A DNA stretch of 64,000 nt from Sphingomonadaceae bacterium (GTDB lineage: Bacteria; Pseudomonadota; Alphaproteobacteria; Sphingomonadales; Sphingomonadaceae): contig JACKLA010000002.1 of assembly GCA_024236155.1 (NCBI GenBank), positions 124,001 to 188,000 of the forward strand. Reading direction: 5' to 3'. The position numbers were made by a program, and so were the translations under genes. The notes beneath the pieces are model-generated. The model ran no database searches and had not been told where the DNA came from. It saw only the letters and a list, made by a program, of their open reading frames with translations. This document shows positions 34,755 through 43,484 of this stretch, piece after piece (the first letter of the stretch is position 1; each line of letters opens with the position of its first letter).

Positions 34755-35867
34755 TTACGACCACGGTGTTACGAGGTACTTTTCGCCTGTTTTCATCAAG
34801 CGATAGTCTAGCACCGCGTCCCTCGTCAGCATCTCTTCGAGATTGACCTTGCGCTTGTAACTGCTGGCGAAGGTGGTGGTGAGATTGTCGAGCACGCGCT
34901 GGCGCATCCGCATCATCGTCTCCATGCCCGCCATTTGCAGGAACGGGGTGAGCAACCAGCCGGACAGTGTCCAGCCGAAGCCATAGCTGGGCGTAAGGAT
35001 AGTCGGGCCGAGATCGAGCCGCCCATAAATGAACATGCGCTTCTGCTGGTTCGAGCCATAGCGCGAATATTCGGTCATCTTGCTGACCGCGACCTGCTCC
35101 ATCGCCTTGAACACATTGTCGCTCGCCTGCCCGCCGCCAATCGGGTCGAAGCCGTAGAAGGCATCGGTGGCGTCGATTGCCTCGCGCAATTGCTTCATGA
35201 AGCCGCCATCGGACGAGTTCACGACATGCTTTGCGCCGAGACCCTTGAGCATTTCCACATGCTCTGCCTTGCGGACGATGTTGACCAGTTCGATGTCATC
35301 TTCCTGGCAAATCCTGATCAGCATCTGGCCGAGGTTCGATGCAGCGGCGGTGTGGACGATAGCTTTCTGTCCGTCCATTTTCGCATTTTCGACAAAGCCC
35401 AGCGCGGTCATCGGGTTGACGAATGCCGAAGCGCCTTCTTCACTGCTGTGATCGCCCAGCGGCAGGCACATCATCGCATCGGCAATGCAATACTGGCTGT
35501 AGGCATTGCCCGGAACGCAGGCGACGCGCTGGCCCATCAGGGCCTTGGCCATGTCGCTGTCGCCCGTCGCAACCACGGTGCCTGCGCCTTCGTTGCCAGC
35601 CGCGAGCTTTTGGCCGTGGCGCGCCTTCGATCCGCTGTTGAACGGCTCCGGCATGGTGGCGACATATTTGCCGGGTGAATATTCCGCATTCTCGAGGTCG
35701 GCCGCGCCGGTCAGGATGGCGAGATCCGACGGGTTGATCGGTGCGGCTTCCATCTTGACCAGGACCTGGTTGCCTGTCGGCTCGGGAACGGAGACTTCCT
35801 CTATCGCAACCGTCAGTTTGCCGTTGCTTTCAAGCGTGGTGAACAGCTGTTTGCCGGTGGTGGTCAT
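34755..35867 (-). CDS. Zinc-type MDR oxidoreductase (quinone-oxidoreductase-like)
   Basis: The 370-residue protein belongs to the medium-chain dehydrogenase/reductase superfamily. An N-terminal GroES-like part (VLVKMEAAPINPSDLA) and a nucleotide-binding domain (AIVHTAAASNLGQMLIRIC) are visible. The catalytic and structural zinc cysteines are absent, so it is of the quinone-reductase/enoyl-reductase kind. Substrate unknown. I start at the ATG at 35867, which has AAGGG at a proper distance; an ATG two codons earlier is too close to it. Confidence 0.8.
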   Translation of the reverse strand: MTTTGKQLFTTLESNGKLTVAIEEVSVPEPTGNQVLVKMEAAPINPSDLAILTGAADLENAEYSPGKYVATMPEPFNSGSKARHGQKLAAGNEGAGTVVATGDSDMAKALMGQRVACVPGNAYSQYCIADAMMCLPLGDHSSEEGASAFVNPMTALGFVENAKMDGQKAIVHTAAASNLGQMLIRICQEDDIELVNIVRKAEHVEMLKGLGAKHVVNSSDGGFMKQLREAIDATDAFYGFDPIGGGQASDNVFKAMEQVAVSKMTEYSRYGSNQQKRMFIYGRLDLGPTILTPSYGFGWTLSGWLLTPFLQMAGMETMMRMRQRVLDNLTTTFASSYKRKVNLEEMLTRDAVLDYRLMKTGEKYLVTPWS

Positions 35868-35953
35868 CCTCATCCCTTTCGTTGCGATCTGAAACTCGTT
35901 GCTTTGCGACCTAAGCGGTGGCTGCGCGAGTTACAAGCACCGAGCGCCCGTCC

Positions 35954-36694
35954 TTACGGGTAAACCGCCGCGACAAAATACAGCCCGTGCGGCGGGGCGT
36001 TGAGCCCCAGTTCCCGCCGGTCGCGCGCGGCAAGGGCCTCGCCCACCTGCTCCTCGCGCCAGCGGCCCATGCCGACCAATGCAAGGCACCCGACCATGCT
36101 GCGTACCTGGTGATGCAGGAAACTGCGCGCATCGGTGCGGATGATGACTTGCTCGCCCTCCCGGCTCACATCGAGGTGATCGAGTGTCTTGACCGGACTT
36201 TGTGCCTGGCAATGGGCTGAGCGGAAGGTGGTGAAGTCATGCTTGCCAACCAGTGCCTGCGCTGCGCGATGCATCGCCTCGTGATCGAGTTCCTGCGGCA
36301 CCTGCCATGCGCGATTCTTTTCCAGCGTCAGCGGCGCGCGGCGATTGGCGATGCGATAGAGATAGCTCCGGCCAATGCAGGAAAACCGCGCGTGCCAGTC
36401 ATCCGGCACAATCTCGCAATGCGTCACCGCGATCGGATCGGGCCGCAAATGCGCATTGAGCGCCTCCATCAACCGAAACGGTGCAATGCCTTTCTCGATA
36501 TCGAAATGGCTGCGCATGGCGAGTGCATGCACGCCGGCATCGGTCCGCCCGGCGCTGTGCAGCGTCACTTGCTCGCCAGTCACGGCCTGCGCAGCTTCCT
36601 CGACCGATTGCTGCACGCTTGGCCCGTGTTTCTGGCGCTGCAGGCCCTGAAACGGCGTTCCGTCGAATTCGAGAGTGAGCGCGAAGCGGGTCAT
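35954..36694 (-). CDS. truA: tRNA pseudouridine synthase A
   Basis: The 246-residue enzyme makes pseudouridine at tRNA positions 38-40. TLEFDGTPFQGLQRQ, the catalytic aspartate in SAGRTDAGVHALA, and RSFLHHQVRSMVG near the C-terminus are family hallmarks. The ATG at 36694 begins the conserved strand. It follows the small lipoprotein and fmt in the same direction, the usual fmt-truA neighbourhood. Confidence 0.95.
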   Translation of the reverse strand: MTRFALTLEFDGTPFQGLQRQKHGPSVQQSVEEAAQAVTGEQVTLHSAGRTDAGVHALAMRSHFDIEKGIAPFRLMEALNAHLRPDPIAVTHCEIVPDDWHARFSCIGRSYLYRIANRRAPLTLEKNRAWQVPQELDHEAMHRAAQALVGKHDFTTFRSAHCQAQSPVKTLDHLDVSREGEQVIIRTDARSFLHHQVRSMVGCLALVGMGRWREEQVGEALAARDRRELGLNAPPHGLYFVAAVYP

Positions 36695-36734
36695 GACCGC
36701 CTCCTTGCGACACTGGCGCTTGTGGTCAAGCCGG

Positions 36735-37205
36735 TCAGCGGACCTGCATTCCCTCGGGCAGCGGTTTGCGTTCGCATTTGTCGCCTTCGCGGAAGGACAT
36801 GAGTTTCTCTTCCTCACCCGGCTGGGTTTTGAAGGGTTCGATCTCCATCGCTGCAAGGTTGACGACATAGCGCGAACGCACGTCGCTTTCGTTGAGGTGG
36901 TCCATCACGATCTGGTTGCCGTCCAGTGCCAGGCTACAGTTCTCCTGCCCCGGCTCGCACAGGTCGAAGGCGGTGTTGTCGAACGCAGTGTAGCGTTTGA
37001 CCTTGCCATCGAGCAGTATGAAGGTCTGAGTCAGTGTCAGCCCCTTCATTCCGTCGAAATCCTGCATATCGCACACGATCATGCCGTCGGAAACGTCGGC
37101 CTTGCCGGCCGAGCTGACCTCGGTGCCCTGCGTATGCGCCGAGTCCTCGCTCTGCGGACAGGCGGTAAGCGCGAAAGCACTGACGGCGATAAACAGGTAA
37201 CGCAT
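36735..37205 (-). CDS. Lipoprotein of unknown function
   Basis: The 156-residue product has a lipoprotein signal (MRYLFIAVSAFALTAC) and a soluble mature part with four cysteines (VCDMQDFDG, LCEPGQENCS, KCERK). I recognise no domain. AGGGGG precedes the ATG at 37205. It sits between fmt and truA, in the same direction as both. Confidence 0.65.
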   Translation of the reverse strand: MRYLFIAVSAFALTACPQSEDSAHTQGTEVSSAGKADVSDGMIVCDMQDFDGMKGLTLTQTFILLDGKVKRYTAFDNTAFDLCEPGQENCSLALDGNQIVMDHLNESDVRSRYVVNLAAMEIEPFKTQPGEEEKLMSFREGDKCERKPLPEGMQVR

Positions 37206-37266
37206 GAAAATCCCCCTGAGGTTGCGCACTGCCCCTGTCATGCGCAGGGGATAGTGGTCAAGCTGG

Positions 37267-38172
37267 TCAGGTGACGATTGTGCCCGGTGCGACCGGATAG
37301 CCACGCAGGAAGTCTGCGAGGTCCATCGCAGGCTTTCCCGCTCGCTGGAGGTGCAAGGGGCGGATCGTGCTCGATCCGCAGGCGATTGCGAGCCTGTCAT
37401 CGATCACTTCGCCGTGCTGGCCCGCGCCCTCGACAGTTTCAGCGCGCAGCAGTTTTATCCGCTCGCCTGCGAGTTCGCACCACGCGCCGGGAAAGGGCGA
37501 CAGGGCATGGATGTGCCGCACCACTTCGTCCGCTGGCCGCGACCAGTCGATCCGTGCCTCGGCCTTGTCGATCTTGGGCGCATAGGTCGCCTCCGCATCG
37601 TCCTGCGGGATCGGGCGGTGGTTTGAGAGTTCGCGCAGAGCGCCAACCATCAGCTGTGCGCCCAGCTCGGCCAGTTCCCCGGTCAATTCGCCGGTCGTCT
37701 TGCCTTCGATCGGAGTGCGTACCGTTGCCAGCATCGGCCCGGTGTCGAGCCCGGCCTCCATTTGCATGATGGTGACGCCGGTCACCGGATCGCCTGCCAT
37801 GATCGCGCGATGGATTGGCGCCGCCCCGCGCCAGCGCGGCAGGATGGAGGCGTGGACGTTGAGACAACCAAGTTTCGGTGCATCAAGGATCGGCTGCGGC
37901 AGGATCAGGCCATAGGCTGCAACCACCGCGACATCGGCTTCGAGCGCGGCAAACGCTGCCTGTTCCTCGGGCGATTTGAGCGATTTCGGCGTGCGGACCT
38001 CGATCCCCAGCACCTCCGCCTCGCGCTGCACGGGGGAGGGTTGCAGCTTCTTACCCCGGCCAGCCGGACGCGGTGGCTGGGTGTAGACCGCAACGACCTC
38101 ATGCGCAGCGGCATGCAACGCGCGCAGCGTCGGCACTGCGAAATCGGGCGTTCCCATGAAAATTATGCGCAT
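37267..38172 (-). CDS. fmt: Methionyl-tRNA formyltransferase
   Basis: The 301-residue enzyme formylates initiator Met-tRNA. RIIFMGTPDFAVPTL, the catalytic GCLNVHASILPRWRGAAPIH region, and the C-terminal OB-like domain are present at normal length. It is divergent from recR and def. Peptide deformylase is encoded at 39093, so both halves of the formyl cycle are close but on opposite strands. Confidence 0.97.
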   Translation of the reverse strand: MRIIFMGTPDFAVPTLRALHAAAHEVVAVYTQPPRPAGRGKKLQPSPVQREAEVLGIEVRTPKSLKSPEEQAAFAALEADVAVVAAYGLILPQPILDAPKLGCLNVHASILPRWRGAAPIHRAIMAGDPVTGVTIMQMEAGLDTGPMLATVRTPIEGKTTGELTGELAELGAQLMVGALRELSNHRPIPQDDAEATYAPKIDKAEARIDWSRPADEVVRHIHALSPFPGAWCELAGERIKLLRAETVEGAGQHGEVIDDRLAIACGSSTIRPLHLQRAGKPAMDLADFLRGYPVAPGTIVT

Positions 38173-38184
38173 CGTTCAAACTCC

Positions 38185-38277
38185 CCCCTCCCTTGAGGGA
38201 GGGGATGGGGGTGGGTGTTCGACGCCACAAACAACCGTCGTAAACCCCCACCCTGCCTCCCCCTTGAGGGGGAGGGG
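38185..38277. repeat. Two pyrimidine/purine palindromes between fmt and recR
   Basis: CCCCTCCC-TTGA-GGGAGGGG at 38185-38204 and CCTCCCCC-TTGA-GGGGGAGG at 38256-38275 are related hairpins. A third copy lies at 38981. They are dispersed intergenic repeats of a second family, distinct from the GAAG-looped kind. Confidence 0.65.
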
Positions 38278-38321
38278 TTTTCAGGTTCTCTTTTCTCGAA
38301 TGCGCCCCTATCTGTCCCATC

Positions 38322-38918
38322 ATGGCATCGCAAGAGATCGAGACGCTGGCATCCGCACTGGCTCGCCTGCCGGGGCTGGGTCCGCGTTCGGCGCGGCGTG
38401 CGGTGCTGTGGCTGGTCAAGCGGCGCGAACAGGCGCTGCCGCAATTGCTCGACGCGATGGAGCAGGTGCGTGACCGGCTGGTCGAATGTGACACCTGCGG
38501 CAATATCGACACGCAGAACCCCTGCGGCATCTGTGCCGATCCGCGCCGCGATGCGAAATCGATCTGCGTGGTGGAAGACGTGTCGGACCTGTGGGCGCTA
38601 GACCGCGCGAAGCTGTTTACCGGCACCTATCATGTGCTTGGAGGACGGCTATCCGCACTCGACGGGGTACGGCCCGAGGACCTCAATATTGCCGCATTGC
38701 TGGCGCGCGTCGAACAGGGCGGGGTGGACGAGGTGGTGCTCGCGATGAACGCCACGCTCGAAGGCCAGACCACCAGCCATTACATCGCCGAGCGGCTGGA
38801 GGGCTTCCCAGTGCGGATCACCCAGTTGGCACACGGCCTGCCTGTGGGCGGCGAGCTGGATTACCTCGACGAGGGCACGCTTGCACAGGCCTTGCGAGCG
38901 CGCAGGCCGGTGGGGTGA
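38322..38918 (+). CDS. recR: Recombination protein RecR
   Basis: The 198-residue protein acts with RecF and RecO to load RecA at gaps. The N-terminal helix-hairpin-helix is LARLPGLGPRSARR, the zinc finger has CDTCGNIDTQNPCGIC, and the Toprim domain has ICVVEDVSDLWALDR and a C-terminal Walker-like ITQLAHGLPVGGELDYLD. Length is normal. It is divergent from fmt and 174 bases upstream of def. Confidence 0.97.
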   Translation: MASQEIETLASALARLPGLGPRSARRAVLWLVKRREQALPQLLDAMEQVRDRLVECDTCGNIDTQNPCGICADPRRDAKSICVVEDVSDLWALDRAKLFTGTYHVLGGRLSALDGVRPEDLNIAALLARVEQGGVDEVVLAMNATLEGQTTSHYIAERLEGFPVRITQLAHGLPVGGELDYLDEGTLAQALRARRPVG

Positions 38919-38980
38919 CAGTCGCAACCGCTGCAATCCCACCCCGCTGCGACTAGCAAGCAGGCTTGCAAGTCTCACTG

Positions 38981-39000
38981 CCCCTCCCTTTAGGGAGGGG
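38981..39000. repeat. CCCCTCCC palindrome between recR and def
   Basis: CCCCTCCC-TTTA-GGGAGGGG is a near-identical copy of the repeat at 38185. It probably ends the recR transcript. Confidence 0.6.
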
Positions 39001-39092
39001 TTGGGGTGGGTGCGCGACGCTCGCTAGATCGTTGCAGCGGGTTGGGCCTGCGAAACGTTGTAATCGGCACTCCGCTCGACTAAATCGCCCCC

Positions 39093-39662
39093 ATGGCCAT
39101 ACGCGAAATTCTTGAAGTGCCGGATCCCCGGCTCAAAGTGGTGTCCGAACCCGTTGCGGACAATGAGTTCAACGATGAGTTGAAGACGCTTGTCGAGGAC
39201 ATGTTCGAAACCATGTATAACGCGCCCGGTATCGGGCTCGCGGCGATTCAGGTCGGCGTGCCCAAGCGCGTGCTGGTGATCGATCTTCAGCCCGACGACC
39301 CCGACGCGCCCCCGGTTGAGTGCGAGCATGACGGGCACAAGCACACCCATCCGGCGACGAAGAAAGAGCCGCGCGTTTTCATCAACCCGGAAATCCTCGA
39401 TCCGGCGGAGGAACTGGCGACCTATCAGGAAGGCTGCCTCTCGGTCCCCGAGATATACGCCGATGTTGATCGCCCGGCGACCTGCCGCGTGCGCTGGAAG
39501 GATCTCGATGGCCAGATTCATGAAGAGGATATGGAGGGCCTGATGGCGACCTGTATCCAGCACGAGATGGACCATCTCGAGGGTATCCTGTTTATCGACC
39601 ACCTGAGCCGGTTGAAACGACAGATGGCGCTCAAGAAGCTGCAGAAACTGCGCGCGGCCTGA
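39093..39662 (+). CDS. def: Peptide deformylase
   Basis: The 189-residue metalloenzyme removes the formyl group from new proteins. Motif 1 is GIGLAAIQVG, motif 2 EGCLSVP with the metal cysteine, and motif 3 QHEMDHLEG with both metal histidines. Residues about 77-87 form an insertion rich in Cys and His (ECEHDGHKHTHP) that is absent from standard deformylases and might bind metal. It follows recR on the same strand. Confidence 0.97.
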   Translation: MAIREILEVPDPRLKVVSEPVADNEFNDELKTLVEDMFETMYNAPGIGLAAIQVGVPKRVLVIDLQPDDPDAPPVECEHDGHKHTHPATKKEPRVFINPEILDPAEELATYQEGCLSVPEIYADVDRPATCRVRWKDLDGQIHEEDMEGLMATCIQHEMDHLEGILFIDHLSRLKRQMALKKLQKLRAA

Positions 39663-39692
39663 TCGGCGCAAAAATAATCCAGCTGCACTAGC

Positions 39693-39707
39693 GTTCCTGC
39701 TCCGTTC
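39693..39707 (+). promoter_or_regulatory. Candidate LexA (SOS) box before rmuC
   Basis: GTTC CTGCTCC GTTC is an exact GTTCN7GTTC, the alphaproteobacterial LexA operator pattern. It ends 16 bases before the rmuC ATG, where LexA would block transcription. rmuC is a recombination gene and a reported SOS-regulon member in some Alphaproteobacteria, which makes the site credible. Confidence 0.7.
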
Positions 39708-39723
39708 CGCTTAGACTGGCGGG

Positions 39724-41139
39724 ATGGACCCGATGCTTTTCATCCTTGTCGCGCTGTTCGGTGGCTTGCTGCTGGGCGGCTTTGGTGGCTGGTTTGCCGG
39801 CGCGCGCCCGGTTGCCGACCTGAAACAGCGCCTTGGCGAAAGCGAGGCCGAAGGGCGGGCCAGGGCGGACCAGCTTGCCCGCATGGCACCTGAGCTTGCC
39901 ACCATGTCAGACCGCGCTGCGCGGGCCGATACGCTGGCGCAATTGCTCGATGAAGTGCGTGACGATCGCGAGGCGCTCAAGGGCGAACTCGCCACGCTGA
40001 AGGAAAAGACCGCCAATTTCGACGAGCAGAAACGCCTGCTGGTGGAAGCGCGGGAAGAGATGCTCAAAGAGTTCCAGAACACCGGCAATGCGGTGTTGGG
40101 CAAGGCGCAGGAGGCTTTCCTCGAACGGGCGGCGGAACGTTTCGGCCATTCGGAAAAGGCCAGCGCGGAGAAGTTGCAGGCGCTGCTCAAGCCGGTAGAC
40201 GACCGGTTGCGCAAATATGAAGAGCAGGTCAGCGCGCTGGAGGAAAAGCGCGCCAATGCCTTTACCTCGCTCCACACCCAGATCGAGCAGATGCGGCTGG
40301 GGCAGGAAGAAGTCCGCCGCGAGGCGCAGCGGCTGGGCAATTCGCTGACCAATGCGCCCAAGGCGCGCGGCCGCTGGGGCGAACAGCAATTGAAGAACCT
40401 GCTCGAACAGTGCGGGCTGTCGCAACACACCGATTTCATGCTCGAACAGTCGATCGAGACCGACGATGGACGGCTGCGCCCTGACGCCATCGTGCGCATA
40501 CCCGGTGGCAAGATGCTGGTGATCGATGCCAAGGTTTCGCTCAACGCCTACCAGCAGGCGTTCGAGGCGGATGACGACGCCGCGCGCGATGCCGCGCTAG
40601 CGGATCATGTCCGCTCGATGCGGACCCATGTCCAGCAACTGGGTGCCAAGAGTTACCAGACCCAGTTCGAGGATGCGCCGGACTATGTGGTGATGTTCGT
40701 GCCGGGCGAGCATTTCGTCGCCGCTGCGCTCGAACATGATCCCGAGCTGTGGGACTTTGCGTTTGAAAAGCGGGTCTTGCTGGCAACTCCTACCAATCTG
40801 GTTGCGATAGCGCGTACCGTGGCGCAGGTCTGGCGGCAGGATGCGCTGGCGGCGGAGGCGCGCGATATCGGGCGGCTGGCAACCGAGCTGTTCGACCGCA
40901 TCGCCATCGCTGGCGAGCATTTGAAGCGGGTCGGCGGCGGGCTGGAAACGGCGGTCAAGAATTACAACAGTTTCGTCGGCAGCTTCGAGCGCAACGTGCT
41001 CTCCGCCGCGCGCAAGCTGAAGGACAAGGGGATCGAAACCGGCAAGCGCGATGCGGAGGATGTGCCGCTGGTCGAAGGTGCGCCGCGCTATACGGCGGAC
41101 GATTTGCTGACAGACGGATCGAAGGAGGCGGCCGAATGA
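39724..41139 (+). CDS. rmuC: DNA recombination protein RmuC
   Basis: The 471-residue protein has an N-terminal membrane anchor (ILVALFGGLLLGGFGGWFAG), a long coiled coil (about 30-210) and a nuclease-like domain (RGRWGEQQLKNLLEQCGL, LVIDAKVSLNAY) of the PD-(D/E)XK type. RmuC limits recombination between inverted repeats. A LexA-type box lies directly upstream. Its stop overlaps the start of the next gene as ATGA. Confidence 0.95.
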   Translation: MDPMLFILVALFGGLLLGGFGGWFAGARPVADLKQRLGESEAEGRARADQLARMAPELATMSDRAARADTLAQLLDEVRDDREALKGELATLKEKTANFDEQKRLLVEAREEMLKEFQNTGNAVLGKAQEAFLERAAERFGHSEKASAEKLQALLKPVDDRLRKYEEQVSALEEKRANAFTSLHTQIEQMRLGQEEVRREAQRLGNSLTNAPKARGRWGEQQLKNLLEQCGLSQHTDFMLEQSIETDDGRLRPDAIVRIPGGKMLVIDAKVSLNAYQQAFEADDDAARDAALADHVRSMRTHVQQLGAKSYQTQFEDAPDYVVMFVPGEHFVAAALEHDPELWDFAFEKRVLLATPTNLVAIARTVAQVWRQDALAAEARDIGRLATELFDRIAIAGEHLKRVGGGLETAVKNYNSFVGSFERNVLSAARKLKDKGIETGKRDAEDVPLVEGAPRYTADDLLTDGSKEAAE

Positions 41140-41777
41140 AATGGAAACTGGCAATCGCTGGTGCGGCGATGGTGGCTACAATGCCGCTCGCTGCGAAATC
41201 CGTGCCGCCGCAGGACCGATGCGGCGATGCCGAAGGCGCCGACCAGTTCCGTATGGCGCTGGCCATGGCGACCGCCAATCGCGATGCCGATTTGCTGCGT
41301 CCACTGGTCGACCCGCAGGTTCATCTCGATTTCGGCGGCGGTACCGGATGGGATTTGCTGCGCGAACGGCTGGACGATCCGGACTATGATCTTTGGACGG
41401 AGCTGGAGAAGGTCCAGCGCCTCGGCTGCGGCATTTTCAGCGAAGATCGCGGCGGCGAGATGTACATGCCCTTCTATTGGGCCGTCGATCCCGGCACGGA
41501 CGATCCGTTCGCGACCTTTTTCGTCGTCGGCAGCGATGTGCCGATGCACGCCGCGCGAGACGCATCGAGCAAACTGGTCACGAAGCTCGATTGGGATGTC
41601 GTGACGCTGATCGATGAATTGAGCGAGGACCAGCCGACGCTGGCGAAGGTCCGGACCGCGAGCGGACGCGAGGGATTTGTCGCTTGGGACAGGCTGCGCT
41701 CGCAGGTGGACTACAGGATGATCGTGGGACGCAGGGATGGCGGCTGGCGGATCGTGACCTTTATTGCGGGGGATTAG
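41136..41777 (+). CDS. Secreted protein with SH3-like domain
   Basis: The 213-residue product has a signal peptide (MKWKLAIAGAAMVATMPLAA). The C-terminal part (about 135-213) reads like a bacterial SH3-type module (DVPMHAARDASSKLVTKL, VRTASGREGFVAWDRLRSQ), which usually binds peptidoglycan or peptides in the periplasm. The first half resembles a small alpha/beta domain of unknown role. It is coupled to rmuC by a four-base overlap and is convergent with the PilZ gene, sharing four bases at the stops. Confidence 0.7.
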   Translation: MKWKLAIAGAAMVATMPLAAKSVPPQDRCGDAEGADQFRMALAMATANRDADLLRPLVDPQVHLDFGGGTGWDLLRERLDDPDYDLWTELEKVQRLGCGIFSEDRGGEMYMPFYWAVDPGTDDPFATFFVVGSDVPMHAARDASSKLVTKLDWDVVTLIDELSEDQPTLAKVRTASGREGFVAWDRLRSQVDYRMIVGRRDGGWRIVTFIAGD

Positions 41778-42322
41778 TCCGTTGCGCGCAGGCGCTGGGA
41801 GATGATATCGAGCACCTGAAGGCGGGTGTTGAATTTCGCCACCACATGCCTGTCCCGACTGAGGCTGTCGGCCAACCGGTCGAGCTGGTCGGCCATGTCG
41901 AGCAGGTCGTCACGCTGCAATCCATGGGAGATGCGGAGCGATGCAATACGATGATTGCTGTCGGCGACGGGATAGCGGTGCCGTGCTTCGTGAACCACGC
42001 GGTCGACTTCGCGCTGCTGCGCGTGTCCGGCAGCAAGCCAGCCATGGACCAGGATGGGGCGCGCGAACCTGATCGCAGCCTCTTCGCCGGTCGATCGCAG
42101 TACGATGCCCGATACCGATTTCTCCCCGCGTCGCAGGCGGCAGCGTTCGCCGCGTGCCGGAAGGTCGTAACCCGCGAGCAACGCACCGCCGCTTGAGAGG
42201 TTGCGAATGCGGACGGGTGACGAGGTCGCATCGGTCAGCAAGGTGGCCATGACGAAGGTGTTCGTCCTGTCCTCCCGGCGGCGCGACTTCAGTGTCGTCT
42301 GGGTGACCGGCTGCATTTCCAT
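41774..42322 (-). CDS. PilZ-domain protein, c-di-GMP binding predicted
   Basis: The 182-residue protein begins with a PilZ domain. SRRREDRTN gives the RxxxR motif and IRNLSSGGALL the (D/N)xSxxG motif, so c-di-GMP binding is likely. The C-terminal half (about 115-182) is helical (QRDDLLDMADQLDRLADSL) and of unknown role. The ATG at 42322 was chosen; an ATG two codons later is possible, and the longer frame would need a TTG start. It stands alone on this strand. Confidence 0.8.
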   Translation of the reverse strand: MEMQPVTQTTLKSRRREDRTNTFVMATLLTDATSSPVRIRNLSSGGALLAGYDLPARGERCRLRRGEKSVSGIVLRSTGEEAAIRFARPILVHGWLAAGHAQQREVDRVVHEARHRYPVADSNHRIASLRISHGLQRDDLLDMADQLDRLADSLSRDRHVVAKFNTRLQVLDIISQRLRATD

Positions 42323-42390
42323 GTTACCGGATATGGCTCGCCAGAGTGAAGGACGGCTCAAGACCTGCCTAGGTAGTGCCCTGTAATGCG

Positions 42391-43209
42391 TTATGCGGGG
42401 TCGATGGACTGCAGCACCTCATAGGCCAGCACCGCACCCGCAACAGCGGCGTTGAGGCTGTCTGCCCGCCCGCGCATCGGCATGGTCACGCGCAGGTCGC
42501 AGGCCATCTCATAGGCTTCCGGCAGGCCCTGCGATTCATTGCCGACGAGGATGAAGCACGGCGCGGCATAGGGCGCGCCGCGATAGGGCACGGCATCGCG
42601 CAGGCTTGCGGCGACCAGTTGGCCGCCATGCTCGTCTACATCCGCACGCAGCCAGGGCAGGAAATCCTCCCATCGCGCCTGCGCAAGTTGCTGGGTGAAG
42701 ATCGCCCCCATGCTGGCGCGCACGGCTTCGACGCTGAACGGATCGGCGCAATCGTCGATCAGGATCAGCCCGCCAGCGCCCACCGCATCGCCGGTACGCA
42801 GCATGGTGCCGAGGTTACCCGGGTCGCGCAGCGCCTGCGCCACCAGCCAGATTTTTGCGCCGCTGCGGTCGAGCGCATCGAGCGAAGTATCGAATTCGGC
42901 AAACAGCCCGGCCACCGCCTGCGGGTTATCCTTGCCGGTGATCTTGGCAAGGATATCGGTGCTGGTCTCGATCACCTCGCCACCTTTCGCCAGCACGGCC
43001 TGTTCCAGTTCGGACAGCAGGGGATGCGGGTCGCGCTTTTCGGCCATGACCAGCATTTCGGGCAGGCGATCGGATTCGCGTGCATCGGTCAATAGCCGCA
43101 GGCCTTCGGCAAGGAACTTGCCCGCCGCCTTGCGGTGCTTCTTTTCACGAAGGCTGCGAAGATATTTGACCGTTGGGTTGGAGAAGCCGGTGATCTGCTT
43201 CCGCATCAT
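42391..43209 (-). CDS. TrmH/SpoU-family RNA 2'-O-methyltransferase
   Basis: The 272-residue protein has an N-terminal substrate-binding domain (NPTVKYLRSLREKKHR) and a knotted SPOUT domain with motif 1 ALRDPGNLGTMLRTGDAVG, motif 2 FILVGNESQGLP and motif 3 MPMRGRADSLNAAVAGAVL. It is likely a 23S rRNA methyltransferase of the RlmB type. It starts inside the end of the HPr gene (ATGA), so it is the last gene of the chvI operon. Confidence 0.9.
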   Translation of the reverse strand: MMRKQITGFSNPTVKYLRSLREKKHRKAAGKFLAEGLRLLTDARESDRLPEMLVMAEKRDPHPLLSELEQAVLAKGGEVIETSTDILAKITGKDNPQAVAGLFAEFDTSLDALDRSGAKIWLVAQALRDPGNLGTMLRTGDAVGAGGLILIDDCADPFSVEAVRASMGAIFTQQLAQARWEDFLPWLRADVDEHGGQLVAASLRDAVPYRGAPYAAPCFILVGNESQGLPEAYEMACDLRVTMPMRGRADSLNAAVAGAVLAYEVLQSIDPA

Positions 43210-43484
43210 TCCTCGCCGAAACCGTTTTCGACCAGCGCGGAAAGGTCCGCCAACACCGTGTCGGCATTGTCGCCGGTCACGATAACGTCGATCATGTCGC
43301 CCTTCGCCGCGCCCAGCATCATCAGGCCGAGGATCGAGCCACCGGCGGCCTCGTTACCACCCTTGGCAACGCGCACATCGACCCCGCCGGGCAATTCCGC
43401 CACCGCACCGACGAATTTGGCGCTGGCGCGCGCATGCAGGCCGCGCTGGTTGACGATGGTTATGGTCTTGCGATGCTCACTCAC
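43206..43484 (-). CDS. Phosphocarrier protein HPr
   Basis: The 92-residue protein is HPr of the phosphotransferase system. His17 in NQRGLHARASAKF accepts phosphate from EI, and Ser50 in AAGGSILGLMML is the site for HPr kinase, whose gene lies upstream in the operon. The GTG start at 43484 overlaps the EIIA stop as GTGA. It probably serves a regulatory PTS, since no sugar permease is nearby. Confidence 0.93.
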   Translation of the reverse strand: MSEHRKTITIVNQRGLHARASAKFVGAVAELPGGVDVRVAKGGNEAAGGSILGLMMLGAAKGDMIDVIVTGDNADTVLADLSALVENGFGEE

